From positions 283,382,028-283,446,027 of the forward strand of contig JAUMIR010000002.1 in assembly GCA_030847615.1 (NCBI GenBank): DNA of 64,000 nt, written 5' to 3'. The notes beneath the pieces are model-generated. The model searched no databases. It saw nothing but the letters and a program-made list of their open reading frames with translations, and was not told the DNA's origin. Each line of letters starts with the position of its first letter. Within the stretch, counting starts at the first letter, position 1. Below, one piece after another: positions 43,201 through 51,519 of this stretch. Made by a program: the position numbers and the translations under genes. Source of the stretch: Gambelia wislizenii. Lineage: Eukaryota; Chordata; Lepidosauria; Squamata; Crotaphytidae.

Positions 43201-46200
43201 GAAAAAGAGTGCCCCACAGTAATGGCAATTCACAGAATCTTAATGGGGGTTTTGCTCTCCAAAACGTCACGTGCCTGCCTATTACTCATGTTTGTACTAC
43301 TGTAATCTGCTGTCGCTGAACTCCCCCCGCCACTAAGAGCTGGAGCGATATTTTGCCTTTACGAAAAAAAGGAAAAAAAATAACACCCCATTTTCTCACC
43401 TTTGCACTTGTTTGCTAAGGCAGAAATCAAACATGGCAGCAGTGGGCGCTTGCCCTGTTAGCAAGCCCTGCCCCCCCCTTGTCCGATCAATCCACTTTGC
43501 GCTTCCTCTCCTATGGGAAAGTGACTCCAAGCAAATTGCTTGTCCCAACAAGCAGGAATGCCCATTCCCTATGCAGTACAGATGTCCCTTCGTATTCGCT
43601 GGGGTTTGGTTCCAGGACCCTCTGTGGATACCAAAATCCGTGAATACTCAAGTGCTATTAGATGCAATGGCATAGCAAAAGGGTGTCCCTTATATAAGAT
43701 GGCTAAATCAAGGTTTGCTTTTTTGGATTATTATTTTTTAAAGAATATTTTCAAGCCGGGAATACTTAAATCCGTGGATCCGGAGGGACAACTGTACAGT
43801 CATCCCTTCACATTCGCGGGGGTTAGGTTCCACGGACCCCCACGAATGTGAAAAATCCGCAAATATTGATTCCCCCCCCCTCCCCTGCCAAAGCGACCAT
43901 GGGGCCTCCGGAGGCCCCATAGTCGCTTTCCCCCGCCTCCCCACTCCCTTCCTAGGCCTTCCCAGGGCCTCCGGAGACCCTCCGGAGGCCCCGTGGATGC
44001 CACCCCAGCCCTCCCCCCTCCCACCCAAGGCCTTCGCGGGGCCTAGCAGGGCCCCACGGAGGCCTCCCCGGCCACCCCCTCCCTCCCAAGGCCTTCACGG
44101 GGCCTCCAGAGGGCCTCCAAAGGCCCCGTGGAGGCCTCCCCGGCCCTCCCTGCTCCCTCCCAGGGCCTTCACAGGGCCTCCGGAGGCCCCGTATTGTGGT
44201 TTTGGGAGGGCGGGGGGCCCTCCCAAAACCGCGAATAATCAAAACCGCAAATATCGAGTTCGCAAATGTGGAGGGGCAACTGTATTTTAAAAACTTTGTG
44301 AAAGACTGCAAAGTCTCCTAGCACGCAGTATATGGCAGTTTTTGCCTCCATTCATCTGAATACAGCAAGTCGCTGTGAGTTGCCATTAAGACAACATGTG
44401 TTCCCCTTAAATTCTCTGAGGATTATTTTCACCATTTAGACAACCCCCAAGATTGAGTGTGAAGGGAGGAGCTGGGCAAACCAATCACAGCTCAGGAAAT
44501 GCTGTGAAGGAAGGTCTGTGGGGGAGAAATGTACAGGTCGACCACCGTATTCATGGATTCGGTATCCACAGTTTCACTTATCCATGTCCACAAAAATATG
44601 TTCTCTCTAGGCATTTCTAAGTCCTCCAGTGTGATTCTGTGGTCAGCTTCTGGTGTTTGTCTCATTGAAAAAAATAGGGTTCCCTACTATCCACACTTTC
44701 AAGTATCCACAGGAGGCTTGGAACATATCCCCTGGGGATTTGGGGGGTCAACATTTAAAATAAAACCCACATATCTTCCAAAAAAACAACAAGCCTAAGG
44801 CTTGTCTCTGTCAGAAGGCAGATAGGGTTTTGATTCCAGAGACACAGGGGCAAGTGCTGTAATAGAGACAGGATAGTCAGCGAGGGGAGAACTGACTCTT
44901 ATTTGGGGAGAGCTGTGAATGAATAGAATGTTCAGGAGTTAACATGTTATTTTCTGTGTCTTAATAAACTTTCACTTGTTAGCCTTTGTTTAAACTGTCA
45001 CTGGCTTTCTCTATCAAGCCTGATAAAGAATCAGATTGTGCTTACCACAGCAAATCCTTCCAATCCAGCAGAGGTGGATTAAGAGGGGCAAAGGGCAAGG
45101 TGTGTGACAGGATTCCAAGAGTTAGACCTGCCGGCCAGCCTAGAGTGGAGATCCGTCACACTGAGTTACTTCGTTCTTGGTACCTTAAATTTAGAAGTGA
45201 GTTCCTAATTCCCCCCCCCCCATTTTCATTTGTTTGCTAAAGTGTTCCTGAGAATCTGATGAAAAAAGAAGTTGAGTATAGTGGACCCTCCATATCTGCA
45301 GGTTCAATATCTGTGGATTTCAGCATCCACAGATCATCACTGCATACCTAAAATGGCATCACAACATACTTAAAATGGGCACTTAAAATCGCAGCGCCCA
45401 TACCTAAAATGGGGCTACCACATACCTAAAATAGCAGTGCCCATAACTAATTTTTTTTACTATCCACAGTGGGGTTACAGAACCATACCCTCGCAGATAC
45501 AGAAGGCCCACTGTATTAGTATCGGACTAGTATAGACAACTTTCGATAGGACTTTATGTGAATTCTCTGTACACAAGCATTCTTGCCAAATCCCTATAGG
45601 ATCTACAGTCTATTTTCCCAAAGTGTTTGGTACTTTCTAACTTAACCTCTTATCACACTACACTGTTATAACACTATTATTCCACTTTAACTGCTCTGGC
45701 TGCCTCCTGTGGAATCCTGGGATTTGCAGTTTACGGAGGGGCATTTAGCATTCTTAGCCAGAGAGCTCTTAAGCCTCACTAAACTACAAACCCCAGAATT
45801 CCACAAGAGGCAGTCCTAGCAGTTAAACTAGAATAATAGCACTATAATAGCATAGTGTGATAAAGTCCTTAGATAGGGAAGTCTTGTAATTGGCAGTAGA
45901 GGGGGTGGGAAGAGAATGCTTTCCACCCCTGGTTCAGTTCTCTGCATTTCCAGTGAGCAAACCTAATGCTTCAGCCTTCCAACTTTCCACAGATTCGTAA
46001 AATGAGTACCCAGCTTGTTGGGGGCAATTAGCTGACACACCGTAAACCTCTTAAGAGAGTGCTTAGCACTATAAACTGGTATAGAAATGTAAGTGCTTAT
46101 TGCCATTGCTGTCATGCTCTGCAGAGCCAGTGGTTGTCAGACCAAGAAATTGCAGGGCTATACTGACCTACAGTCAGACTCTGGGAAAAATCAGGTCTGT

Positions 46201-49200
46201 GTATTTAAAAAATGCATCATGTAGAATTTTAAGGTAATTAAAATACATAAATTGCAGGAGTTTACTTTTACTGCATGTGTTCCAGATTCTTTTTAAAAAT
46301 CTCTCTTGCTTTGGAAAAGCAAAACAAAACAAAACAAAAAAGTTTGCTATCAGATCTGCCATTGTAACAAGCAACATGCAGACTATCTTAATGTTGACAA
46401 TCCAAGAATAGGTCATTCTATAGGTGTTCATGCAGCTTGGCTGGGATACAGCCAGTTACCTTTACAGCCTGCCTCTCATGCCTGAGTTCTGTTCAGGTAC
46501 ATTAAAATCTTGACACTCTTGCAAAGCACACTTTATTTACTTGATGTACACTCCTTTAAACTCTCCTACGTAGGTTGCAATCCTATCAGTATTGCAAGAC
46601 TCCTGAAGTATTATTCAGTTAAGCTTGGCTGTATCAGCTACCTGTTTTCTTTCTTCTTAGGCTGCAAAGAAAGCAGGATTACCCTCAGACCAATCCCAGA
46701 AGCTTCTGGAAATGAGCAGCTCACCTGAAGTGAAGAATCACCTGAAAGCAACAACAGAAGAAGTCCTGAGATATGGGGTGAGGCACAAGCATCACTTCAA
46801 GCTAATACTTTGTGAGCAAAGCCCTTTCCAAAGAGCACACTGTGGGGAATCAAGGATGCAAGAAGCCCAGCCTGTTTAAGTCCTAGTCAGAATCTAAGTT
46901 GGCCAGTGAGCAAACTCTAGTGCCCAGTAGTGGGTTTTTAATTCCGAGCTAAGCAGGCCTCCTGGCTTCTGCTTGGATGTCCTCCGGGTTGTTCACAGTG
47001 GTTACTAGTGATATGTTGCAGCCAGTTTCCTCACTGATAACTTGAGATAGGAGAAGGGATAAAAGGAGGGAGAGGAGTAGGTGAATACCTGGCAAATCTG
47101 TTCTGTCTTTTCCCATCAGAAAGCTAGTTCTCTCTCCCCCCTCTCTCATAGGCACACAGGTGTACATGTAAGTGATTACTCAGCACTCAATTACTTTGGC
47201 TGAACATGTAAATGGTCCCCATTGAAAGGGATTTTATTTAACCATATAGGAGATGATATGGAAGTTCTGTATATGATGGCTCATTTGTAGACAAGCCGTA
47301 ATTTTATTACAATTCCATCGATGGCAATCATGAACTGAACTAGGAGCAATAGGAGATTTTGCCACAGATGTGACTCTACATCACTTCACTCTCTCTGATG
47401 GTAAAAACCAGGCTAACAGGCTATACCAGCAGTCAGCAAGTGGTGAGTTCTGTTCAGGACAGCTATAAAATTTACAGGGGAGTTTGTTCCAGGGACACCA
47501 GTTTTGAAACCCTGCTTCTGTGACTGTTAGTCTGTTTACCTTGGTTCAGATGAGCAAGGATTTAAACTGGATTTGAGGGTGTTTGTAGACAACCTAATGA
47601 AGTGGAGATATGATACTAAATTATTTCCACATCTGGGTTTTCAGGGGCTACATACCATAAATAAATAAATGTGCAAAGTTTATTTAACTTGATTTTTTAA
47701 AAAACAACATCCTACAGCATCTTTTTAAAGCAAGTTAAATGTGTAGCTACCAAACCTGGGAGCCATTTTGCAGATTTGAACTGTGCAGGTTTGTGTCCAA
47801 CACACCAAACTGGCTGATGAAGCCCAACCTTCTCTTTGTGTCTCTTCATTTAGGCATTTGGGTTGCCGTGTTCTGTTATCTATGTTGATGACAAGCCCCA
47901 GCTTCTCTTTGGTTCCGATCGTTTAGAATTACTGGGAAATCTCTTGGGTGAGTGTTCTTAATGCTACTGTCACTTATCAGTTAACAGCATTTCAGGTTCT
48001 AAATTGAACAAACATGTCACAAAGAGTTTTTGGACCACTTGCAAATACTTAAACACACACACAGCCATTTTGATTAACTCATGTTTTTAACAAATTACTG
48101 AGTTCCTTGCTGTTTGCTCCCCATCTAGGGACCCCTTATGAAGGACAGATTAGCATGGATGCATTTTACAGCCAGTTCTCCATATCCATGGATTCTGCCT
48201 GCATAGATTCAACCTTCCACAACTTTAAAATATTCTAAACAACATTCCAAAAAGCAAACCTTGATTTTTCTCATGTTATATAAGGGACACCAATATGACT
48301 TGAGCATCTACAGATTTTGGTATCCATGGGCGGGCCCTGGAACCAAGCTGCAGCAGATATCAAGGGTCCACTGTACATTATTTTAAATGTGTCCCAGTGT
48401 TTTTATCATGTAGGAATTTGTCTAGACAAATTTTCTAACTTGATTAGATTCTTCATTGGTCCTACTACCAATTTTAAGCGCTTCGGTCCTCTGGGAGGAA
48501 TCTGTTACAACCTATGAGAACAAGGCTATCGGTGACCTCCCAGAGGGCCTTCTCTGCTGCCGCTCCCAGATTATGGAATGGCCTGCTGGATGAGATCCAT
48601 CTTATTATCACCTTAGACAGCTTAAAAAAAGGTGTCAAGATGGATCTTTTCCAGCAGGCCTTTCCGGAATAACTATCCCAGCCCGAAGATTCGGCTGTCT
48701 TTTCCCTTTGAGCTGCCATTGAATTTTTTTTCTCTTCTATTTTAATTATTGTATGTTTTTAAATCTTTTCTAATATAATATTTTTTAAGGGGTGGGTGGG
48801 TTAGGGTATTGATGTAATTATGGAGTTTTATACTGAAAGCCGCCCCGATTGCGTTGCAGAGGGGCGGGATAGAAATAACTTTTATTATTATTATTTGTTA
48901 TATCTAACCCTTAAACCAAGGACCTTTGTGGGAGCACATCAGGATTATATATACATAGTACTAAAAAGGAGGAAAGAGAGAAATCCTGTGTCCAGTCAAT
49001 TAAAATTCTGTACCAAGAGAATCAATGCAAATATGACATTTTTTGCATACTTCATTCTGATATTGGTATACAGAGGAGATTATCAGACAAACTGTCTGAT
49101 AGTGTATCTGTCCCGCTACCCCCACCCACCCACCCCACTCCTGCAAATCCTGCACGGGAAATTTAAAAATAAAAAGGAAACCAGATGTCAAAAAAGAAAA

Positions 49201-51223
49201 CGAAGCCCCTGAACACCGTTAAAATTAAACAAGTAACCCGGGGAGGGGAGAAACAAGGGTGCCACTTACCTCCTCATCCCAATCACACCCAGACGTCTTC
49301 GGGAGGGACCTCCCACTGTGGCTGGCATAGCGCCAGCATAACGGGATACCTTTTCACAAGCCCTTTATTCCGTTATGGAAATGGAACAGACAATCTATTG
49401 ACCGATTAATCCATCAATAGAAGAGAACAGAAACAGAATGGAGGGGGCACGGGAGCAGAACTGGACAGGGATGACGTCATCTGAAGAGAGAGCCCTTTGG
49501 CGCTCTCCTGTCGTCCCTGTTCTGGATTAACAGGTCATCTGATAATCTCCTGAAACTCTCATGTGGGGGGAGGGGTTTTGAATAAAGTGATTCACCTTTT
49601 CCCCTGCCTGGTCCATCTTTGTTGCAACTCACCTTCCCCCCACCCCCCATAAAGGGGCTCTAGATAGACCCTTGCAAGAGTGACCATGACTGGAATGCCA
49701 CAGGTTGAGGAGCAACTTGTAGTGGGTAAATTTGGAAAGCAGAGCAGACTCTCTGTGATAAATTGTTTCCTCCCTGGAGCAGGTATTCTCATTATTTATC
49801 TTAAGTGATGGGTGTTCATCACTTACTTAATACTTATACCAGGGCTGGAGAACATTCAGCCCTCCCCTCATTGCTTGCTATTGCCATGTTGCATGGTGCC
49901 TGGTGGGATCTGTAGGTTAAAGCACTTGGTGGGCAAAGCTTTCCTTTGGTCTTTGCAGCAGTTCCAACTCATTTTCAGTAGAAGTATATTGTGGTCCTGT
50001 GAGCATTAGACTAGGAATGAGCTCTGAAAATACCACCGATATCTTGACACAAGTGTACATTAGGCTCATATGGGCACAGCTGGCGCTCAAATAGCTGACT
50101 AGCAAACTCAAACCTTTCCATTAGTTTGATATACTTGAATAGAGCACCTGGGAAGTTGTGACTAGAGAAGGTCCCCCTGTCCAGAAGCCTTTAAATCAGG
50201 CGAGAACACTCACCAGAGTTGGGCTACTTAGCAATTAGCTCTAATCCTATTATTTCTTTCTTGTCACAGGAACAGTTCTTTCTCACACACATCTACATCT
50301 ACATATTGCTTGATTATTCAGTACTGCTGTTTTAGTTTCAATAAATTTTATTTCTGAAGGAGATGCCATGCAACCTGTTACTGTTGGTACTCCTGAATTT
50401 CAGCAACTGCCTATTTGAATGGGCCTGAGGAAGATTCAAAGCAACAGTTGCTAAGGCAGAATGGGAGGAGTTCCCAGGTGCCTTCCACATCCACCACAGG
50501 TGGAAGTATTTCCCAGAGAGGCAGAATGGCTGAGCTCTGTTACTGAGGAATTCCGGGTCTGCTTATAGACATTCATCATGTTTTTTCATGAGGTAGTAAA
50601 CATGCTTCTGGGAAATACTACTGTAAGTGCAGGCTCCAGTGGCTGAATGCTCCTTCCTGTCAAAAGAAAAGACATGTCTAGTAGAGTCTAGTAGCCTCAT
50701 CTTCACACTGTTTCTCTGTGCAGGGAATTTTGTTTTGTGAACTGCTAACTGCAGATTAAAAGCCAGTAGTGGAGGTATGACTGGTTGTGACATTTAGGTC
50801 TCTTTTCACATTTTAGCTTCCTGGAAGAGGGCCCAGATTTTTAAAATTTTGGGATGTTCTAGTGATGAAATCTGCATAAATCCAGTTAACACATACAGCA
50901 GGGATGGGGGACATGCAGTCTTCCAGATACTGCTGGACTGCATCTCGCATCAGCCCAAGCTAGCATAACCAGTGGTGACGGGAGATGGAAAAAGTACAGT
51001 ATCTGGAGAGCCACACATTTCCCATCTCTACCATGTTGGGTGTGTGTGTGAATACAATTAAAACTTACTCATTTTCCACTGGTGCTTTTAACTGAATGTG
51101 TGCATTTAAATTTTTAAGTTGTTAAGGCTGCTTTTTCTTATGAATCCAGTTTGCACTCTGATGCCAATTTGTTTTGCAGGAGAGAAATGGCTGGGGCCAG
51201 TTCCCACATCTTCTAAACTCTAA
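28097..51223 (+). CDS. GSTK1: glutathione S-transferase kappa 1, eight coding exons
   Basis: GSTK1 conjugates glutathione to electrophiles; it is a DsbA-like (thioredoxin-fold) enzyme of mitochondria and peroxisomes, unlike cytosolic GSTs. The exons join in phase into 252 residues. Exon 1 holds [10 protein letters not shown], whose Ser44 matches the catalytic Ser of the human enzyme. Later exons hold [16 protein letters not shown]-like [30 protein letters not shown] and FGSDRLELL. All introns are GT-AG. The start is the ATG at 28097, giving a 37-residue extension before DFFYD that lacks Asp and Glu and may be a mitochondrial presequence; an in-frame ATG at 28031 would add 22 residues. The last three residues are SKL, a peroxisomal signal. 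No stop or frameshift is seen, so the gene looks functional. Confidence 0.95.
28253..29004 (+). other. GSTK1 intron 1, first part
   Basis: No coding content. 28390-28700 is AT-rich with aataataacaataatag microsatellite-like sequence. Confidence 0.6.
29005..29453. mobile_element. foldback MITE (ggccaaatcc ends) interrupted by a hAT-like MITE
   Basis: Termini ggccaaatccacactac and gtagtgtggatttggcc are perfect inverted repeats. The arms match the copy at 27325-27776. The insertion at 29087-29314 splits the element's centre. Confidence 0.85.
29087..29314. mobile_element. hAT-like MITE with 8-bp target duplication
   Basis: The left end caagaccggtttcaggaatt and the right end (reverse) cagagccggtttaagggccc are inverted repeats. 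The flanks agttcggt and agttcagt form an 8-bp duplication with one change. A copy of the same family with longer interior is at 31594-33510. Confidence 0.85.
30075..30256 (-). mobile_element. CORE/MIR-like SINE
   Basis: Read on the minus strand it has a tRNA-like head (gcatggtatagtggtttgag) and the ggtgagcttgggcaa core region, then a tail ending near gaagtcatttccagc. A plus-strand relative lies at 32690-32885. Confidence 0.7.
30282..31434. mobile_element. Tigger-like MITE split by a CR1 insertion
   Basis: The left fragment 30282-30311 (cagttgtcccttcatatttg) and right fragment 31235-31434 (ending atatggaggaacaattg) belong to one MITE; TA lies at 30280-30281 and 31435-31436. The CR1 inserted within the ctggggtttggttcc motif. 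Confidence 0.85.
30312..31234 (+). mobile_element. CR1 LINE inserted in a MITE
   Basis: It encodes the CR1 reverse transcriptase from just before the FADDTKLGG motif through [10 protein letters not shown] to the C-terminus, with one frame change near 30545, and ends with the attctatgattctatg tail typical of CR1. No clear target duplication is seen, as usual for CR1. Confidence 0.93.
31829..32487 (+). mobile_element. CR1 LINE 3' end
   Basis: Encodes [20 protein letters not shown], the [10 protein letters not shown] block and the C-terminal [16 protein letters not shown] block, with a frameshift near 32240, and ends gattctatgattct. 5'-truncated. Confidence 0.93.
32565..32662 (-). mobile_element. 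CR1 3' tail fragment
   Basis: The phrases agagttggaagacaccac, gggccatctagtccaactcc and ctgccctgcagg match the 3' UTR of the CR1 copies in reverse orientation. Confidence 0.85.
32690..32890 (+). mobile_element. CORE/MIR-like SINE
   Basis: A tRNA-like head with a B-box-like gggtttgaatcccc, then the MIR-type core tgaccttaggcaagtcacac and tctcagcctcagagg, then a tail aggcaaaggcaaac to gggttgccatgag. No RNA gene function is implied. Confidence 0.8.
33946..35136 (+). other. GSTK1 intron 1 sequence, no gene
   Basis: AT-rich with chance ORFs only. A 47-bp CR1 tail (34499-34545, minus strand) and a short direct duplication, cataacttgtttcttgtatg, near 34551 and 34570 are present. Confidence 0.55.
35137..35708. 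mobile_element. MITE, CTTGTCTA/TAGACAAG-end family
   Basis: Left end gggcccttctatacaagggg, right end ccatttagataggcccttt. The 3' half (aatactgcagaatt, tgcgggatcccattaggaca, gaattctgtgaggattg) aligns with 36321-36957 and 43168-44452. No coding capacity. Confidence 0.75.
36201..36282 (+). CDS. GSTK1: GSTK1 exon 2
   Basis: Acceptor caccactgtag, donor gtaggtgc. Encodes [17 protein letters not shown] and GIMKET, ending one base into the next codon. Matches the second block of GSTK1 proteins. Confidence 0.95.
36321..36957. mobile_element. MITE, CTTGTCTA/TAGACAA-end family
   Basis: Left end gggggcttgtctacattaag, right end accatatagacaacacc. It shares gctccacagtaatagcaa with 43168 and tgtgggatcccattaagaca with both other copies. 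It starts only 38 bp after exon 2 of GSTK1. Confidence 0.85.
36958..38608 (+). other. GSTK1 intron 2 sequence, no gene
   Basis: No exon-like content was recognised. 37180-37330 has a tgatgaagaag...aaagctt repeat related to 62013-62080. The rest appears unique. Confidence 0.5.
38609..38737 (+). CDS. GSTK1: GSTK1 exon 3
   Basis: Acceptor tctttttaacag, donor gtaagaaa. Encodes [17 protein letters not shown] through [14 protein letters not shown]. Phase enters at 1 and leaves at 1. A CR1 fragment follows within 10 bp of the donor. Confidence 0.95.
38748..38948 (-). mobile_element. CR1 3' end fragment
   Basis: gtcatagaatcacagagctgg starts the reverse-complement CR1 tail, and aatggccatccaacttctat, ctccaaagaaagagagtcca and ctaacagttcttacaat continue it. 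It lies 10 bp downstream of exon 3. Confidence 0.9.
39558..39909 (+). pseudogene. C-terminal part of a non-LTR retrotransposon ORF with a zinc-knuckle-like motif
   Basis: One frame reads [19 protein letters not shown], then SLEEKR, an in-frame TAA at 39748, and continues with [19 protein letters not shown], a CxxC...H type motif seen at the end of some LINE ORF2 proteins. The clade was not determined. The final 87 bp recur at 15582-15668. Confidence 0.6.
39904..40448. mobile_element. hAT-like MITE, one full copy and one end fragment
   Basis: 40049-40448 has ends caatgcctcttaacctttt and ggttaaaaatcactg, matching (reversed) the element at 55552-55950. 39904-40030 is a second partial copy of the left end. 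A TAA microsatellite lies at 40149-40178. Confidence 0.75.
40843..41118 (-). mobile_element. tRNA-derived SINE
   Basis: Read on the minus strand it starts gagccctggtggcgcagtgg (A-box-like), then a B-box-like gcaagtttgattccag, and ends in a gccgctctgatagcc...tataacta tail. Typical squamate SINE organisation. Not a functional tRNA: no cloverleaf beyond the promoter boxes. Confidence 0.8.
41340..41889. mobile_element. MITE with CTTGTCTACA ends, different interior
   Basis: Left end agccttgtctacactgac and right end (reverse) aggccttgtctacatgggcc. The interior (including a cacacacac run and a T-rich stretch) does not match the 36321 copy, so the ends are shared by more than one subfamily. Confidence 0.75.
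42149..42249 (+). CDS. GSTK1: GSTK1 exon 4
   Basis: Acceptor ttaccaaatacag, donor gtaagtat. Encodes [17 protein letters not shown] and [11 protein letters not shown], ending in phase 0. Strongly conserved block of the enzyme. Confidence 0.96.
42856..42891 (+). CDS. GSTK1: GSTK1 exon 5 (36-bp microexon)
   Basis: Acceptor ttgtctctccag, donor gtaagttt. Only 12 codons, [12 protein letters not shown], in phase 0 at both ends, so skipping it would leave the frame open. Confidence 0.95.
43579..43794. mobile_element. Tigger-like MITE, 216 bp, nested
   Basis: Ends cagatgtcccttcgtattcg and tccggagggacaactg, flanked by TA. Contains the family phrases cttatataagatggc and aagaatattttcaagcc. Confidence 0.9.
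43797..44282 (-). mobile_element. Tigger-like MITE with short GC-rich repeats, nested
   Basis: Ends cagtcatcccttcacattcg and gcaaatgtggaggggcaactg-type, TA at 43795-43796 (shared with the previous MITE) and 44283-44284. 43910-44195 has about four loose units with ggccttcacggggcctcc, like the 23866-25135 array. Same orientation as that element. Confidence 0.88.
44534..44752. mobile_element. Tigger-like MITE, divergent
   Basis: Starts caggtcgaccaccgtattca after TA and ends ggggatttggggggtcaac. The tatccacagtttca and ctactatccacac phrases resemble the cagtcgaccccc-type Tigger MITEs. Right end slightly decayed. Confidence 0.65.
44800..45175 (+). repeat. LTR-like sequence (tentative)
   Basis: tgtctctgtcagaagg could be an LTR start, and cttaataaactttcacttg gives an AATAAA at about 44962 with following T-rich sequence. 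No duplication or matching partner was found. Confidence 0.25.
45280..45513. mobile_element. Tigger-like MITE with internal short repeats
   Basis: Ends agtggaccctccatatctgc and cagatacagaaggcccactg, with TA at 45514-45515. The interior repeats catacctaaaatggc-like units four to five times between 45345 and 45450. Confidence 0.8.
45648..45868. mobile_element. foldback MITE
   Basis: tcttatcacactacactg at the left and catagtgtgataaag at the right are inverted, with internal arms tggaatcctgggatttgcagt and aaaccccagaattccaca. Related to 27140-27324. Confidence 0.7.
45990..46115 (+). mobile_element. SINE tail fragment
   Basis: cgtaaaatgagtacccagctt, gttgggggcaatt and agagagtgcttagcactat are phrases of a common squamate SINE 3' part. 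The tRNA head is not visible. Confidence 0.55.
46116..46660 (+). other. GSTK1 intron 5, end; no gene
   Basis: No coding content was recognised on either strand; an aaaac run lies near 46321. It leads into the acceptor of exon 6. Confidence 0.55.
46661..46777 (+). CDS. GSTK1: GSTK1 exon 6
   Basis: Acceptor tttctttcttcttag, donor gtgaggca. Encodes [18 protein letters not shown] through TTEEVLRYG, 39 codons in phase 0. This is the helical part inserted in the DsbA-like fold. Confidence 0.95.
46778..47853 (+). other. GSTK1 intron 6, no gene or clear repeat
   Basis: Chance ORFs only. No recognised repeat family. Confidence 0.55.
47854..47947 (+). CDS. GSTK1: GSTK1 exon 7
   Basis: Acceptor ctcttcatttag, donor gtgagtgt. 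Encodes [13 protein letters not shown] and [18 protein letters not shown] carries the cis-proline position of the thioredoxin-like fold, and FGSDR is conserved in the family near the glutathione site. Ends one base into a codon. Confidence 0.96.
48169..48373. mobile_element. Tigger-like MITE, 205 bp
   Basis: Ends cagccagttctccatatcca and gatatcaagggtccactg, flanked by TA. Interior aaaaagcaaaccttg and ttatataagggacacca. Confidence 0.85.
48480..48900 (+). mobile_element. L2-type LINE 3' end
   Basis: One frame reads [13 protein letters not shown] and later DLFQQAFPE followed by a stop, matching the C-terminus of L2 reverse transcriptase. The tail, gccgccccgattgcg...gaggggcgggatagaaataa, is the usual L2-like 3' end. 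Confidence 0.75.
48901..51179 (+). other. GSTK1 intron 7, no gene
   Basis: Mostly unique-looking sequence with chance ORFs. 49280-49560 has a GC-richer stretch with a tttggcgctctcctgtcg phrase that might be part of a decayed LTR. No firm repeat call. Confidence 0.45.
51180..51223 (+). CDS. GSTK1: GSTK1 exon 8 (coding end)
   Basis: Acceptor ttgttttgcag. Encodes [13 protein letters not shown] and the stop TAA at 51221-51223. The C-terminal SKL is a canonical type 1 peroxisomal targeting signal. Confidence 0.95.
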
Positions 51224-51519
51224 GCTGTTAGAGCTCTGAGGAACAACAGGACATCAAAGCAACAAGATAGCGTTAAGGAGTTTCTGTGTTGCCAGATTAC
51301 ACAAAGTCAACTCAGGAGGGACTGTTGGACAGATAGCATCTCTTAAGTCTGGAACAGGGAAGCATGAGACAACATCAAGCCAGTACAACAACTGGCACTA
51401 CAGCAATTGCCTCTACATGCAGTTCAGCTTATGCACATTGTTGTGCATTTCATGTGCACTTGACTTGTGGCACCCTGCAGTATGGTGTGGATCAGTGTGA
51501 ACCAGACATGTGCCTTAAC

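Larger units (their letters stand above)
43168..44452. mobile_element. MITE, CTTGTCTA/TAGACAA-end family, with two nested MITEs
   Basis: Left end gggcttgtctaaatgagcag, right end accatttagacaacccc. Both halves match 36321-36957. The centre is interrupted at 43577-44284 by two Tigger-like MITEs. Confidence 0.88.
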
